A stretch of DNA of 64,000 bases. Origin: Ensifer sp. MPMI2T (GTDB taxonomy: Bacteria > Pseudomonadota > Alphaproteobacteria > Rhizobiales > Rhizobiaceae). Shown here in pieces: positions 18,119 to 28,675 of this stretch. Within the stretch, counting starts at the first letter, position 1. Every line of letters starts with the position of its first letter. The notes below the pieces were generated by a model. It did not search any database and had not been told where the DNA came from. It saw nothing but the letters and a program-made list of their open reading frames with translations. The position numbers and the translations under genes are program-made. The stretch spans positions 1 through 64,000 of the forward strand of contig NZ_SRXN01000004.1 in NCBI RefSeq assembly GCF_004827385.1, written 5' to 3'.

Positions 18119-21100
18119 TGCTTTCGGGCCTCGGGAAACGACACCCCGGGCCTGGCTCGACTGGACGACGGAGCGGCAATCGCTTGCCTCCGATCCGGTG
18201 CGCTCGGCCTGGGTTTCCGCCAATGCCGGATCGGGCAAGACGCATGTCCTGACCCAGCGCGTCATCCGCCTGCTGCTCGCCGGCTGCCGCGCTTCTGCAA
18301 TTCTCTGCCTCACCTACACGAAGGCCGCCGCCTCGGAAATGTCGAACCGGGTCTTCGAGCGCCTGGCCGAATGGGCGACGCTTGACGATGCCACTCTTGA
18401 GAAGCGCATCGAGGCGATCGAAGGCGCCCGGCCCTCAGCCGTGAAAATCCAAGAGGCGCGGCGGTTGTTCGCAGCCGCCCTTGAGACGCCCGGCGGCCTG
18501 AAGATCCAGACGATCCACGCCTTCTGCGAAGCGCTCCTGCATCAGTTTCCGCTCGAAGCCAATGTTGCCGGGCATTTTTCCGTGCTCGACGACAGCGCCG
18601 CCGCCGTCCTGCTCGCGGATGCCCGGCGCGCGTTGCTGGCGGCCACTGCGGTCGACGACACAGAGCTAGCTGGCGCCTTCGCCACGGTTCTCGATCTTGC
18701 CGACGATACCGGCCTTGAACGGCTGCTGGAGACGATCGTCGCCAACCGCACGCCAATTCAGGCCTTTCTCGATCGCGCCGCGACGCGCGGCGGATTGGAA
18801 GCGCATCTGCGTGCATCGCTCACGATCGCGCCGGGCGAAACCGCCGAAAGCGTGCTGGCGAAGGTATGGCCGCTGGCTGGGCTGAACGGGGCGGCCCTTG
18901 AGCACTATCTCGATCTGGCAGCACGCAAGGGCGGCGCCAAGCCTTCCGAGTTTGCGGAAGGCTTGAAGGCGGTCGCAAAGCTCGCCGATCCCGAGGAACG
19001 CTACCGAAACCTGCTTGGGCTCTTCTTCAACGGCGGCGGCAAGCCGAGGGCCGACTCCACCTTTCTCAACGCGGCGATGCGGCGCGAAGCGCCTGACCTC
19101 GCGCCGCTGGTAGAACGAGCGCGCGATCATGTCTTGGCCTGCGTGGACCGCTTGAGCATCGTCAGGATGTACGAGGCGACACGTGCCGCCCTTACCCTCG
19201 CCGAAAGGCTCAACCGCGATTACGAGGAAATCAAGAAGGCGCGCAGCCAGCTCGACTTCGAGGATCTGATCAATCGTACGGCAGCACTGCTCTCCCGCGG
19301 CGATGTCGGCGCCTGGGTTCACTACAAGCTCGACCAGGGCATCGACCATATTCTTGTCGACGAGGCACAGGACACGAGCCCCGCGCAATGGACGGTCATC
19401 CAGTCGCTCGCCGCCGATTTCTTCGCCGGCGAGACGGCGCGAGCGGACGACCGGACGATCTTCGCCGTCGGCGACGAGAAGCAATCGATCTATTCGTTCC
19501 AGGGTGCACGGCCCGAGCGTTTCTCCCGCGAGAGCATCGTGACGGAGCGGAGGGTCCGCGCGGGTGGAAAATACTTCAGCCCGATCCGCCTGCAGCTTTC
19601 CTTCCGGTCGACGATCGACGTCCTTTCGGCGGTCGACACGGTCTTTGCCAACAAGGCAAACGCCAAGGGGCTCAGCGCGAAGGAAGAGGCGATCGTCCAT
19701 GCCTCGAATCGGATCGGCCATCCCGGCTCAGTTGACATATGGGACGTGATTGCGCCCGAACCGGTGCTCGCCGAAGAGGAATGGACAGCCGCCTTCGATG
19801 CGACGCCCGAGCGCGCGCCGGCCAACATTCTGGCTCGACGCATCGCCGCGGTTCTCGAGGACTGGATCGGCAAGGAGACCGTCATCGAGAAGGGCGTTCG
19901 CCGACCGATGCGGCCGGGAGACGTCATCGTCCTCGTCCGCAAGCGCGACGCCTTCGTCAATGCTTTGACGCGGGCCCTGAAGCGCAGAAACAACATCCCG
20001 GTCGCGGGCGCCGACCGCCTGGTGTTGACCAGCCACATTGCGATTCAGGATCTGATGGCGCTCGGCCGTTTTGCCCTGCTGCCGGACGACGACCTTTCTC
20101 TCGCCGCGCTGTTGAAAAGCCCGCTCATCAATCTCGGTGAGGACGATCTTTTCGAACTTGCGGCGGAAAGGGTGGAAACCGAGAGTCTCTGGCAACGCCT
20201 GCACAGCCTCGGCGTAGACGAGACGAGCCGATATCACCCGGTCGCGCGCACGCTCTCTCAATATTCCGATCTCGCCCGCCATATGCTGCCGCACGATTTC
20301 TATGCCCGCATCCTGGGCGTTCTGGGCGGCAGGGCGGCTTTCCTTGCGCGGCTGGGCAGCGAGGTCAGCGACATTCTCGACGAATTCCTGACGTTCGCGC
20401 TGGATCACGAAAGAGCCGGTTTGCCCGGCCTGCAGGCCTTCATCTCGACCCTCGAGATCGAAGCGCCGACGGTCAAGCGCGAACAGGACAAGGAGCGTGA
20501 CGAAGTGCGCGTCATGACCGTGCACGCGGCAAAGGGCCTGGAGGCGCCGGTCGTCTTCCTCGTCGACGGCGGGGGCAAGGCCTTCAACAGCCAGCACGTT
20601 CCCGATCTGCGCCTTTTCGAAAAGCAACGGCCCGACGGGTCCGTCGTCACCGTGCCTGTCTGGCGGGCGCCCGGCTCCGGAACGAATTCCCTGCTCAACG
20701 CCGACAATGCACGCCTGAAGGCATTGGCGGAGGAGGAATACCGGCGCCTCCTCTATGTCGGCATGACCCGCGCCGCAGACCGGCTCGTCATTTGCGGCTA
20801 TCGCGGACAGAGGGAGAATACCGACACCTGGCACGCCATGGTCCAGGGGACGTTGGCGCAGGATATCAAAGGACGCGGGATGCCGATGGTGTTCCGCGCA
20901 GGCGGCGAAGAATGGACGGGCCACGCGTGGCGTGAGGCGCACCCCCATATCAACGCCCCTGTCGCAGATGGTATGCAAGCCGAGGGAGAGCGCATGGCGC
21001 CCGGCGTGCCCGCTACGCTTACCGCTCCCCTGCCCCCGCCACGTCGGCTGCCGCGGCCGCTCACCCCTTCCGGCACCGGCATTGTCATCGATGATCCGGA

Positions 21101-21674
21101 CAGCGAATCGATCGTCGGATCGGCGCTCTTCGCGGAAAAGGCGGCACCCAATCGCTCGCTGCTGCGCGGCGCGATCCTTCATCGACTGCTACAAGTTCTC
21201 CCGTCGATTGATCCCGCTGAACGCCAGGCGGCGGCGGACCGCTATCTGCTGCGGTCGGTCCCACGCTGGTCCGAGCCGGAGCGTCGGGCGCTTGCCGATG
21301 CCGTAATGGAAGTGCTGGACCACCCGGACCTCAATACGCTCTTTACTGCGCACAGCCAGCCGGAAGTCTCCGTCATGGGAACGCTTACGCTCGGCGCGCG
21401 TGAGTTTGCGGTGTCGGGTCGTATCGACCGATTGGCCGTTTCTGGTGACATGGTGACGATTGCGGACTTCAAGACGAATCGCGAAGTGCCGGTGTCGCCC
21501 GCGGAGGTGCCGCCTGTCTACAGAACGCAGCTTGCCATCTACCGAGAGCTGCTCAAGCCGCTCTATCCCGGGCGACGGTTCCGTTGCGCGCTGATCTTCA
21601 CCGAGGGACCGGCAATCCAGGTGCTTCCCGACGCGATGCTGGACAGGAGCCTTGAAGAGCTCGCGACAAAGTGA
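18099..21674 (+). CDS. addA: AddA subunit: UvrD-type helicase and nuclease
   Basis: 1191-aa superfamily 1 helicase-nuclease. Walker A ANAGSGKT (41-48), Walker B/motif II VDEAQDTSP, motif V-VI region MTVHAAKGLEAP and RLLYVGMTRA, and a C-terminal RecB nuclease with GRIDRL and ADFKTN. It forms the AddAB complex with the upstream gene. Three in-frame ATGs (18099, 18102, 18108) are possible; all overlap the end of addB, implying coupled translation. It precedes trxA, which has its own leader. Confidence 0.95.
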   Translation: MMPMRDDAFGPRETTPRAWLDWTTERQSLASDPVRSAWVSANAGSGKTHVLTQRVIRLLLAGCRASAILCLTYTKAAASEMSNRVFERLAEWATLDDATLEKRIEAIEGARPSAVKIQEARRLFAAALETPGGLKIQTIHAFCEALLHQFPLEANVAGHFSVLDDSAAAVLLADARRALLAATAVDDTELAGAFATVLDLADDTGLERLLETIVANRTPIQAFLDRAATRGGLEAHLRASLTIAPGETAESVLAKVWPLAGLNGAALEHYLDLAARKGGAKPSEFAEGLKAVAKLADPEERYRNLLGLFFNGGGKPRADSTFLNAAMRREAPDLAPLVERARDHVLACVDRLSIVRMYEATRAALTLAERLNRDYEEIKKARSQLDFEDLINRTAALLSRGDVGAWVHYKLDQGIDHILVDEAQDTSPAQWTVIQSLAADFFAGETARADDRTIFAVGDEKQSIYSFQGARPERFSRESIVTERRVRAGGKYFSPIRLQLSFRSTIDVLSAVDTVFANKANAKGLSAKEEAIVHASNRIGHPGSVDIWDVIAPEPVLAEEEWTAAFDATPERAPANILARRIAAVLEDWIGKETVIEKGVRRPMRPGDVIVLVRKRDAFVNALTRALKRRNNIPVAGADRLVLTSHIAIQDLMALGRFALLPDDDLSLAALLKSPLINLGEDDLFELAAERVETESLWQRLHSLGVDETSRYHPVARTLSQYSDLARHMLPHDFYARILGVLGGRAAFLARLGSEVSDILDEFLTFALDHERAGLPGLQAFISTLEIEAPTVKREQDKERDEVRVMTVHAAKGLEAPVVFLVDGGGKAFNSQHVPDLRLFEKQRPDGSVVTVPVWRAPGSGTNSLLNADNARLKALAEEEYRRLLYVGMTRAADRLVICGYRGQRENTDTWHAMVQGTLAQDIKGRGMPMVFRAGGEEWTGHAWREAHPHINAPVADGMQAEGERMAPGVPATLTAPLPPPRRLPRPLTPSGTGIVIDDPDSESIVGSALFAEKAAPNRSLLRGAILHRLLQVLPSIDPAERQAAADRYLLRSVPRWSEPERRALADAVMEVLDHPDLNTLFTAHSQPEVSVMGTLTLGAREFAVSGRIDRLAVSGDMVTIADFKTNREVPVSPAEVPPVYRTQLAIYRELLKPLYPGRRFRCALIFTEGPAIQVLPDAMLDRSLEELATK

Positions 21675-21783
21675 GATACACGATATTGAAAATCCGGTGG
21701 CGACGCCTCACATGAGGCACAACATCTGGACATGCCGCGCCGGCCCGGTTCAAACCGCAAAGGCGCGGTAAACATTTTTAAGT

Positions 21784-21807
21784 ACCGCACGATCAAGGTC
21801 GTGCGGT
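21784..21807 (+). promoter_or_regulatory. Hairpin in the trxA leader
   Basis: 9-bp perfect stem ACCGCACGA / TCGTGCGGT with a 6-nt loop, ending 28 bp before the trxA ATG. No T tract follows, so it is not an obvious terminator for addA; it may be a 5' leader structure. Confidence 0.4.
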
Positions 21808-21835
21808 CGCCATTTCCGAAAGCAAGGAGCAGCAG

Positions 21836-22159
21836 ATGGCCACTGTGAAAGTCGATACCTCCAATTTTCAGCAGGAAGTCCTGAACTCGGCCGAGCCGGT
21901 CGTCGTCGATTTCTGGGCGGAATGGTGCGGTCCGTGCAAAATGATCGCTCCGAGCCTTGAGGAAATCGCAACCGAGCTCGCCGGCAAGGTCAAGGTTGCA
22001 AAGCTCAACATCGACGAAAACCCCGAGCTTGCCGCTCAATACGGCGTACGCTCGATCCCGACGCTCGCCATGTTCAAGGCCGGCGAAGTGGCCGACATCA
22101 AGGTTGGCGCCGCACCGAAGACCGCGCTGACTTCCTGGATTTCGACTGCGGTAGCCTGA
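21836..22159 (+). CDS. trxA: Thioredoxin
   Basis: 107-aa thioredoxin 1 with the redox pair C31-G-P-C34 in [11 protein letters not shown] and the cis-Pro motif RSIPTLAMF. It is the general cytoplasmic disulfide reductase that supplies electrons to ribonucleotide reductase and others. A GGAGCAGCAG ribosome site precedes the ATG, and a terminator follows 24 bp after the stop. Confidence 0.97.
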   Translation: MATVKVDTSNFQQEVLNSAEPVVVDFWAEWCGPCKMIAPSLEEIATELAGKVKVAKLNIDENPELAAQYGVRSIPTLAMFKAGEVADIKVGAAPKTALTSWISTAVA

Positions 22160-22183
22160 GCGGCCCAAGTCCCAGAACTCGAA

Positions 22184-22207
22184 AAGCCCGGCTCGCCGGG
22201 CTTTTTT
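22184..22207. terminator. Terminator between trxA and folC
   Basis: 8-bp stem AAGCCCGG / CCGGGCTT with a 4-nt loop, then TTTT on the plus strand, ending trxA. It can also serve the converging trp-acc-folC operon, since the minus-strand copy is followed by TTTTCGAGTTCT. Confidence 0.88.
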
Positions 22208-22280
22208 CTTGTCTATCGCCGTCCGACGCTCGATGCTGGAACCATACAATTCTGGGCGCGGCAGCCTCCGGGTGAACGAT

Positions 22281-23624
22281 TCACCGCGGCGGCGTGCCGT
22301 TTTCGGCAAGCACGTCGCCGACGAGATAAAGCGATCCACCGATCAGAATGCGCGGCGGAACGGGATCCTCATCAACAAGCTCAGCAATGATCCCGAGCGC
22401 TTCCGCGACAGACGAGGTCGCGGTGGTCTCGAAACCGACGGAGCCGGCATCCTCGGCCAAGGCCACCGGGTCCAGTCCGGCATCGGACCCGTGGATCGGC
22501 ACCGTGAAGACCTGCTCCGCAAGATCGAGAAAGGCCTTGAAATAGCCGACCGGGTCCTTGGTGTTGATCATGCCGATGATGAGAAACAGGGGCCGCGGCT
22601 CGCGCTCCTCGAAACTCGCCATCGCCTCGGCGATAACCTGACCCGCGCCCGGGTTGTGTCCGCCGTCGATCCAGATCTCGGCACCCGGTGGACCGTGATG
22701 CGAGAGTTTGCCGCCGGCAAGGCGCTGCAGACGCCCGGGCCACTCGACGCCGGCCAAACCCTTTTCGATCGCTGCCTCCGGAACATCGAAACCGGCCGCC
22801 CTGACAGCGCGGATCGCCGCGGCGGCATTGGCGTATTGGTGCCGACCGGGCAGGCGCGGCAGCGGCAGGTCCGCCAATCCGCGCTCGTCCTGGAAGACGA
22901 GTCGACCAAACTCCTCATGCGCCATGAAATCCTGGCCATAGACGGACATCGGGCAACCGAGGCGCTCGGCGGTAGAGACCAGCACATCGCGCACGCCGTC
23001 TTCCTCCTGATGGCCGATCACCACCGGGCAGCCGCGCTTCATGATCCCCGCCTTTTCGGCAGCGATCAGTTCCACCCGATCGCCGAGATAGGACTGGTGA
23101 TCGAGCGAAATCGGCATGATGACGGAAACCGCCGGGCGGGCGATCACGTTCGTCGCATCATACCGGCCGCCAAGACCGACCTCAATGATCGCGACGTCAG
23201 CAGGGTGCTCGGCAAAGAGCAGGAATGTGACCGCAGTCAGGATTTCGAAGACGGTGATGTTTTCGCCGGCATTGGCTTCCGCCACCCGCCGCACCGCATC
23301 GGCAAGCACCCGATCGGCCACCAAGGCACCCTTGCCACCCTTCACGCCGAGGCGATAGCGCTCGTGCCAATTCACGAGATGCGGCGACGTGTGGACGTGG
23401 ACGCTGAGACCCGCGGCCTCGAGGATCGCCCGGGAAAAGGCGCTGACGGAACCTTTGCCATTGGTGCCAGCGATATGGATAACCGGCGGCAACCGCTCCT
23501 GCGGGTTTCCGAGCGCCGCCAAAAGCCGGGTGATCCTGTCGAGCGACAGGTCGAACCCCTTGGGATGCAGGGCGAGAAGCTTCTCGATCTCCTGCGCCGC
23601 TTCGCTGACCTGCGTCGCCGTCAT
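22281..23624 (-). CDS. folC: Dihydrofolate/folylpolyglutamate synthase
   Basis: 447-aa Mur-ligase-family enzyme that adds Glu to dihydropteroate and then to folates. The ATP P-loop is visible as HIAGTNGKGSVSAF (about 48-61), followed by TSPHLVNWHER, and the central-domain IEVGLGGRYDATN. Last gene of the minus-strand trpF-trpB-trpA-accD-folC unit, 59 bp after accD; the accD-folC pairing is common in proteobacteria. Confidence 0.95.
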   Translation of the reverse strand: MTATQVSEAAQEIEKLLALHPKGFDLSLDRITRLLAALGNPQERLPPVIHIAGTNGKGSVSAFSRAILEAAGLSVHVHTSPHLVNWHERYRLGVKGGKGALVADRVLADAVRRVAEANAGENITVFEILTAVTFLLFAEHPADVAIIEVGLGGRYDATNVIARPAVSVIMPISLDHQSYLGDRVELIAAEKAGIMKRGCPVVIGHQEEDGVRDVLVSTAERLGCPMSVYGQDFMAHEEFGRLVFQDERGLADLPLPRLPGRHQYANAAAAIRAVRAAGFDVPEAAIEKGLAGVEWPGRLQRLAGGKLSHHGPPGAEIWIDGGHNPGAGQVIAEAMASFEEREPRPLFLIIGMINTKDPVGYFKAFLDLAEQVFTVPIHGSDAGLDPVALAEDAGSVGFETTATSSVAEALGIIAELVDEDPVPPRILIGGSLYLVGDVLAENGTPPR

Positions 23625-23683
23625 GTCAATCGCCTCAATCCGGATGCCACACCAAGTCCACCGAAACCGAGCAGGCGCGACGT

Positions 23684-24598
23684 CTAGGCCCGCGCCGCGA
23701 CCGGCACGGCTGCCGCTTGCGATCCACCCTCGCGCTTGGCAGCTTCAACCGGCTTCTTCGTCAGGATCTTCAGTACACGTGCAAGGGTCGCCGGGATGTC
23801 ATGCCGCTTGACCACCATGTCGACCATGCCGTGTTCCAACAGGTATTCCGACGTCTGGAAGCCTTCCGGCAGCTTCTCGCGCAGGGTCTGTTCGATCACC
23901 CGCTTTCCGGCGAAGCCGATTTCCGCGCCGGGTTCAGCCATGTGGATGTCACCCAGCATCGCGTAGGACGCTGTCACGCCACCGGTCGTCGGGTTGGTCA
24001 AAACGACGACGTAAGGAAGCCCTGCTTCCTTGAGCATGTTTACCGCCACGGTCGTGCGCGGAAGCTGCATCAGCGACAGGATGCCTTCCTGCATGCGGGC
24101 GCCGCCGGAGGCGGGAAAGATGACGAGCGGGCATTTTTCGGCGATGGCCCTCTCGAACGCCTTCACGATCGCCTCGCCGGCCGCCATGCCAAGCGAGCCG
24201 CCAATGAAGTTGAACTCATGAACGACGGCGACGAGCTTGACGCCCTGGACGAGGCCAAGACCTGCGACGATCGTATCCTCAAGCTCGGTCTTCGCACGGC
24301 TGTCGCGCAGGCGATCGGTGTATTTCTTCGAATCGCGGAACTTGAGCGGGTCCTGCGCGACCTTCGGCTGCGGTAGCGCTTCATAGATCCCGCCGTCGAA
24401 GAGATCCTTCAGCCGAGCCTTAGCCGGCATCTTCATATGGTATCCGGACTGCGGAATAACCCACTTGTTCTCTTCGAGATCGCGATGAAACACCATCTCG
24501 CCGGTTTCAGGGCACTTGATCCAGAGATTTTCCGGAACTTCCCTGCGGCCCAGCATCGAATTGATCTTCGGCCGAACGTAGTTTGTGATCCAGTTCAC
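23684..24598 (-). CDS. accD: Acetyl-CoA carboxylase carboxyltransferase beta
   Basis: 304-aa beta subunit of the carboxyltransferase making malonyl-CoA. The crotonase-fold core is intact ([12 protein letters not shown] and [16 protein letters not shown]). It starts with GTG. Odd point: the N-terminal zinc ribbon of E. coli AccD (four Cys) is reduced to one, C29; the other three positions read T32, I48 and S51, so zinc binding is unlikely. The N-terminus otherwise aligns well. It lies in the trp-acc-fol operon. Confidence 0.95.
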   Translation of the reverse strand: MNWITNYVRPKINSMLGRREVPENLWIKCPETGEMVFHRDLEENKWVIPQSGYHMKMPAKARLKDLFDGGIYEALPQPKVAQDPLKFRDSKKYTDRLRDSRAKTELEDTIVAGLGLVQGVKLVAVVHEFNFIGGSLGMAAGEAIVKAFERAIAEKCPLVIFPASGGARMQEGILSLMQLPRTTVAVNMLKEAGLPYVVVLTNPTTGGVTASYAMLGDIHMAEPGAEIGFAGKRVIEQTLREKLPEGFQTSEYLLEHGMVDMVVKRHDIPATLARVLKILTKKPVEAAKREGGSQAAAVPVAARA

Positions 24599-24648
24599 TT
24601 ATAAACTCCTGAAGACTTCCTTCGGGTTGTGCGCGTTAATCTGGGCGA

Positions 24649-25488
24649 TTATTCGGCTGCAGCGAGCCTTGCCGCCCGCACACCAGCCGAGAGGCCCTTG
24701 ACCAGCGCTTCGACACCCGGCACCGTCGCATCGGTCGCACGTCCCTCTTCCGTGAGGCTGGAGGCGATCTGATTGACGATCGCGGTCCCGACGACGACAC
24801 CATCGGCTGATGCGCCGATCGCCCGCGCGTGTTCGGCCGTCTTGACTCCGAAGCCAACGCAGACGGGCAGCTCAGTGTGCGACTTGATCCGCTGAACGGC
24901 GCCCGCAATCAGCGACGGATCCGGCAAAGCCGAACCGGTGATGCCGGTCATCGAGACGTAATATACGAAACCCGACGTGTTTTCGAGCACCTTCGGCAAG
25001 CGGCGGTCATCGGTCGTCGGCGTCGCCAGGCGAATGAAGTTGATATCCCTCTTCAGCGCAGGGATGCAGAGCTCGTCGTCCATCTCCGGAGGCAGGTCGA
25101 CGACGATCAGCCCATCGATCCCTGCTTCCAGAGCGTCCGTCAGGAACCGATCGACGCCATAGATATAGATCGGATTGTAATAGCCCATCAGTACGATGGG
25201 CGTGTGCTGGTCCTCTCCGCGGAAGAGGCGTGCAAGCTCAAGTGTCTTGGCAAGCGTCTGGCCGGCCTTCAGCGAGCGCTGCCCCGCGAGCTGGATCGCC
25301 GGTCCGTCTGCCATCGGATCGGAAAAGGGCATGCCAAGCTCGATCACGTCGGCCCCGGCCTTGGGCAGCGCCTTCATGATCGCAAGCGAGGTATCGAAAT
25401 CCGGGTCGCCGCCCATGAAATAGGTGACGAGGACCGGACGACCCTCCGCCGCCACGTCGGCAAACCTCTTCTCCATGCGTGCGGTCAT
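24649..25488 (-). CDS. trpA: Tryptophan synthase alpha chain
   Basis: 279 aa, TIM barrel cleaving indole-3-glycerol phosphate to indole. Catalytic Glu and Asp are in [16 protein letters not shown] (about 46-61); the phosphate-binding loop [10 protein letters not shown] is near the C-terminus. It begins 5 bp after the trpB stop, a normal trpBA arrangement for forming the alpha2-beta2 complex. Confidence 0.97.
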   Translation of the reverse strand: MTARMEKRFADVAAEGRPVLVTYFMGGDPDFDTSLAIMKALPKAGADVIELGMPFSDPMADGPAIQLAGQRSLKAGQTLAKTLELARLFRGEDQHTPIVLMGYYNPIYIYGVDRFLTDALEAGIDGLIVVDLPPEMDDELCIPALKRDINFIRLATPTTDDRRLPKVLENTSGFVYYVSMTGITGSALPDPSLIAGAVQRIKSHTELPVCVGFGVKTAEHARAIGASADGVVVGTAIVNQIASSLTEEGRATDATVPGVEALVKGLSAGVRAARLAAAE

Positions 25489-25493
25489 GATCG

Positions 25494-26714
25494 TTATTGC
25501 CCCATACCCAGAATTTTGCCGACCGTGAAAATGTCCTTGTCGCCGCGACCGGAAAGATTCATCAGGATGATCTCGTCCTTGCCCATCTTCGGCGCCCGCT
25601 TGATGACCTCGGCCAGCGCATGCGACGGTTCGAGCGCCGGAATGATGCCCTCGAGCTTGGTCAGGATCTGGAACGCTTCGAGCGCCTCATGGTCCATGAT
25701 CGGAACATATTCGACGCGGCCGACGTCGTTCAGCCACGCGTGCTCCGGGCCGATGCCCGGGTAGTCGAGTCCGGCCGAGATGGAATGCCCTTCCTTGATC
25801 TGGCCGTCGCCGTCCTGAAGCAGATAAGTGCGGTTGCCGTGTAGGACGCCCGGCGAGCCGGCCGTGATCGAGGCGCAATGCTCGTCGCCGTCAAGGCCCT
25901 TGCCGCCCGCCTCGACGCCGACAATCTTGACGCCTTCGTCATCGAGGAACGGATGGAAGATGCCGATTGCGTTGGAGCCCCCTCCGACCGCCGCGATAAC
26001 GAGATCGGGAAGCCGGCCCTCCGCCGCGAGAATCTGCTCCTTGGCCTCCTGGCCGATGACCGACTGAAAGTCGCGGACCATTTCCGGATAGGGATGCGGA
26101 CCGGCGGCGGTGCCAATCAGGTAATAGGTGCTGTCGACGTTCGTCACCCAGTCGCGCAGCGCCTCGTTCATCGCATCCTTGAGCGTGCCGTGACCGGCCG
26201 TGACCGGTTTCACCTCGGCGCCGAGGAGCTTCATGCGGAAGACGTTCGGCGCCTGCCGCTCGACGTCGGTCGCGCCCATATAGACGACGCACGGCAGGCC
26301 GAAGCGGGCAGCGACGGTGGCGGAAGCGACGCCATGCTGGCCCGCGCCGGTTTCGGCGATGATGCGCGTCTTGCCCATGCGCTTGGCGAGCAGGATCTGG
26401 CCGATGCAGTTGTTGATCTTATGGGAGCCCGTGTGGTTCAGCTCCTCGCGCTTGAAATAGATTTTCGCGCCACCGAGTTCGGCCGTCAGGCGCTCGGCGA
26501 AATAGAGTGGGCTCGGGCGGCCGATGTAATGCGCCCCAAGCTTTTCCAGGTCGGCCTTGAAGCTCGGATCCGACTTTGCCTTGTTCCATTCATCCTGAAG
26601 GTCGAGGATCAGCGGCATCAACGTTTCGGCAACGAAACGGCCGCCAAAGATACCGAAGCGGCCTTCCTCGTCGGGTCCGGCTCTGAAGGAGTTCAGTTTA
26701 GGCGCCTCGTTCAC
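25494..26714 (-). CDS. trpB: Tryptophan synthase beta chain
   Basis: 406-aa PLP enzyme joining indole and serine. The PLP lysine is in [11 protein letters not shown], and the phosphate-binding glycine loop is GGGSNAIG. It overlaps the trpF stop by 4 nt (ATGA). Length and motifs are standard for TrpB1. Confidence 0.98.
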   Translation of the reverse strand: MNEAPKLNSFRAGPDEEGRFGIFGGRFVAETLMPLILDLQDEWNKAKSDPSFKADLEKLGAHYIGRPSPLYFAERLTAELGGAKIYFKREELNHTGSHKINNCIGQILLAKRMGKTRIIAETGAGQHGVASATVAARFGLPCVVYMGATDVERQAPNVFRMKLLGAEVKPVTAGHGTLKDAMNEALRDWVTNVDSTYYLIGTAAGPHPYPEMVRDFQSVIGQEAKEQILAAEGRLPDLVIAAVGGGSNAIGIFHPFLDDEGVKIVGVEAGGKGLDGDEHCASITAGSPGVLHGNRTYLLQDGDGQIKEGHSISAGLDYPGIGPEHAWLNDVGRVEYVPIMDHEALEAFQILTKLEGIIPALEPSHALAEVIKRAPKMGKDEIILMNLSGRGDKDIFTVGKILGMGQ

Positions 26715-27385
26715 GTCTTGCTCCTTGCTCGTGCGCGCTCGTCGTCCGCCCGGCGAACGGCATCGAAAAATGCTTCCATGAGCTTCAAATCCTTGATGCC
26801 CGGCGCGCTCTCGACGCCGGAGGATGTGTCGATCGCCCGCGCGCCGGTCAGCGCAAGCGCCTCGCCGACGTTGCTTGCATTCAATCCACCGGAAAGCATG
26901 TAATCGACGCTGCCGTCAAGCGCGTCGAGCAGCCGCCAGTCGAACGAAACGCCGTTGCCGCCCGGCAGGTCGGAACCAGCCGGCGGCTTGGCGTCGAAAA
27001 GGAAGCGATCCGCAATGCCGACATAGGGTTCTATCCGCTCGAGGTCGGACGCCTCGCGGATCGACAGGGCTTTCATGACAGGAAGGCCGTAGACAGCCTT
27101 GATCGTCAGCACGCGGTCCGGGCTTTCCGAACCGTGAAGCTGCAGCATATCCGGCTTCAGAGCCGAAACGATCTCGTCGAGGTCATCATTGTCGGCGTCG
27201 ACCGTGACGGCCACGATCTTCGCCCGCCCGCGAATGCGCTCGGCAAGACGACCAGCGTCGTCCGGCTCAATGTTGCGCGGGCTTTTCGGAAAGAAGATGA
27301 AGCCGGTGTGCGATGCGCCAAGCGCGGCAGCGCGCTCGACAGCCTCGGCGGTCTTCAACCCGCATATCTTTACGTCAGTTTTCAT
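26711..27385 (-). CDS. trpF: Phosphoribosylanthranilate isomerase
   Basis: 224-aa TIM-barrel isomerase of the tryptophan pathway; N-terminal KICGLKT with the catalytic Cys, LQLHGSE, and the phosphate loop [11 protein letters not shown]. First gene of the operon that continues through trpB, trpA, accD and folC. The 132-bp gap to the divergent small membrane protein gene should hold the promoter; I see no obvious trp leader peptide with Trp codons. Confidence 0.96.
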   Translation of the reverse strand: MKTDVKICGLKTAEAVERAAALGASHTGFIFFPKSPRNIEPDDAGRLAERIRGRAKIVAVTVDADNDDLDEIVSALKPDMLQLHGSESPDRVLTIKAVYGLPVMKALSIREASDLERIEPYVGIADRFLFDAKPPAGSDLPGGNGVSFDWRLLDALDGSVDYMLSGGLNASNVGEALALTGARAIDTSSGVESAPGIKDLKLMEAFFDAVRRADDERARARSKT

Positions 27386-27517
27386 GGGAAGCGACCTTGC
27401 ACGAAATGTCGCCCGAGTCGAGCCAAAACGTTGCGTCGCCTAACCGCGCCCGGCGCAACGTTGCGGGACGGCCAGCTTCTCACCATATGCATTATACACC
27501 ACAACGGAGAAGGAACC

Positions 27518-27718
27518 ATGCGTCTGCTGATCGCCCTCATTCTGCCCTGGCTGCAGTTCTTCACGATCGGCCAGCCCTTTGCGGGCGTTATCTGCCTCGT
27601 TCTGCAGCTCACATTGATCGGCTGGATTCCGGCGGCGATCTGGTCGGTTTACGCGCTCAGCCAGTACAAGACGGACCAAAAGATCAAGGCGGCGCTCGAG
27701 GCCCGATATCGCGCCTGA
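27518..27718 (+). CDS. YqaE/Pmp3-like small membrane protein
   Basis: 66-aa protein with two hydrophobic segments (about 2-22 and 24-47) and a charged C-terminal tail. Size and pattern match the UPF0057/Pmp3 family, small stress-related membrane proteins, although sequence identity cannot be judged here. A strong GGAGAAGG ribosome site lies 6 nt upstream. Divergent from trpF. Function unknown. Confidence 0.7.
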   Translation: MRLLIALILPWLQFFTIGQPFAGVICLVLQLTLIGWIPAAIWSVYALSQYKTDQKIKAALEARYRA

Positions 27719-27757
27719 CTCTTCGAAACAGCGGGCGGAAGGCGGCGACGCCGCTTC

Positions 27758-27861
27758 CTACAGCGCCGCGCGTCTTTTCAGACGCGCAAAGGACGCTGTA
27801 GCACTTTGAATTGCTGCATGTTCTTGTCCTTTAATCGGCTACGATTAAAGGCGACATGCAG
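27758..27861 (-). repeat. RIME1-like repeat, copy 4 (inverted)
   Basis: 104 bp in the opposite orientation to the other copies: CTACAGCGCCGCGCGTC...GGACGCTGTAG first, then CTGCATG...CATGCAG. It lies between two converging genes and ends 10 bp before the 3' end of the metalloprotease gene. Confidence 0.85.
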
Positions 27862-27871
27862 TAGAACTGCT

Positions 27872-28627
27872 CTAACCGAAATCTATCGCGTGCAGCATGG
27901 TGCCGTTACGCTTCAGCCAATGCTTGGCGTCGCGGGTGTCGGGGCACAATTTTTCACAGAGCGCCCAGAAGTCCGGGCCGTGATTCATCTCCTGAAGATG
28001 GGCAACCTCATGCGCCGCGAGATAGGCGATGACCTTTGGCGGCGCCATGGCGATCCGCCAGGAAAAGCTCAAGTCACCGTCGACGGAGCATGAGCCCCAG
28101 CGGCTGCGCGTGTCCTTGAAGCTCAAGGAGCGCGCGCGGCGCCCGATCCTGCCGGTATAGACCGCCACGAGACGTTCGAGATCGCTGCGCGCTTCCTTCT
28201 TCAAAAAGTCGGCAACCCGTCGGCGCAAATGTTCTTCGCCGCCGCTCACCCGCAAGACACTCTCCTCACCGAGGATCACGGCCTCGGTCAGGCCGCGGAT
28301 CCTGCCCGTTCTCTCGATGCGGTGAGCAACGCCGCGGATCAGAATGGAGCCCCCTTCGGCAAGTTCGCTTTCACCGGAAAACCGCGCAAGCTTGGTCATC
28401 AGCCAGCCCTGATGACGGTTCAGGAAGGACTGAACTTCGCGCTCCGGCAGGCCTTCGGGGACGGTCAGCTTCAGTGCGCGGCCGCCCGGCTCGATACGAA
28501 GCGTCATGCGTGTGGCGCGGGCATTCTGGCGGATGGTCAGCGGCAGGAGCTTGCCGGCGACCTCGATGTCGCGCGTAACATCGGCAGGGGTTCCATTGAG
28601 GCGGCGCCGCTTGAGAGAAGAAAACAT
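27872..28627 (-). CDS. YgjP-like zinc metallopeptidase (DUF45)
   Basis: 251-aa protein of the YgjP/M48-like family. The zinc-binding helix AHEVAHLQEMNHGPDFW supplies HExxH plus the distal His; RSRWGSCS upstream is the other family signature. No signal peptide or membrane segment is seen, so it is cytoplasmic. The substrate is unknown. Confidence 0.85.
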   Translation of the reverse strand: MFSSLKRRRLNGTPADVTRDIEVAGKLLPLTIRQNARATRMTLRIEPGGRALKLTVPEGLPEREVQSFLNRHQGWLMTKLARFSGESELAEGGSILIRGVAHRIERTGRIRGLTEAVILGEESVLRVSGGEEHLRRRVADFLKKEARSDLERLVAVYTGRIGRRARSLSFKDTRSRWGSCSVDGDLSFSWRIAMAPPKVIAYLAAHEVAHLQEMNHGPDFWALCEKLCPDTRDAKHWLKRNGTMLHAIDFG

Positions 28628-28675
28628 GGCGCCTTTCTATCCGATTCGCGGATCATTCGCAGCACGAGGCTTAGA

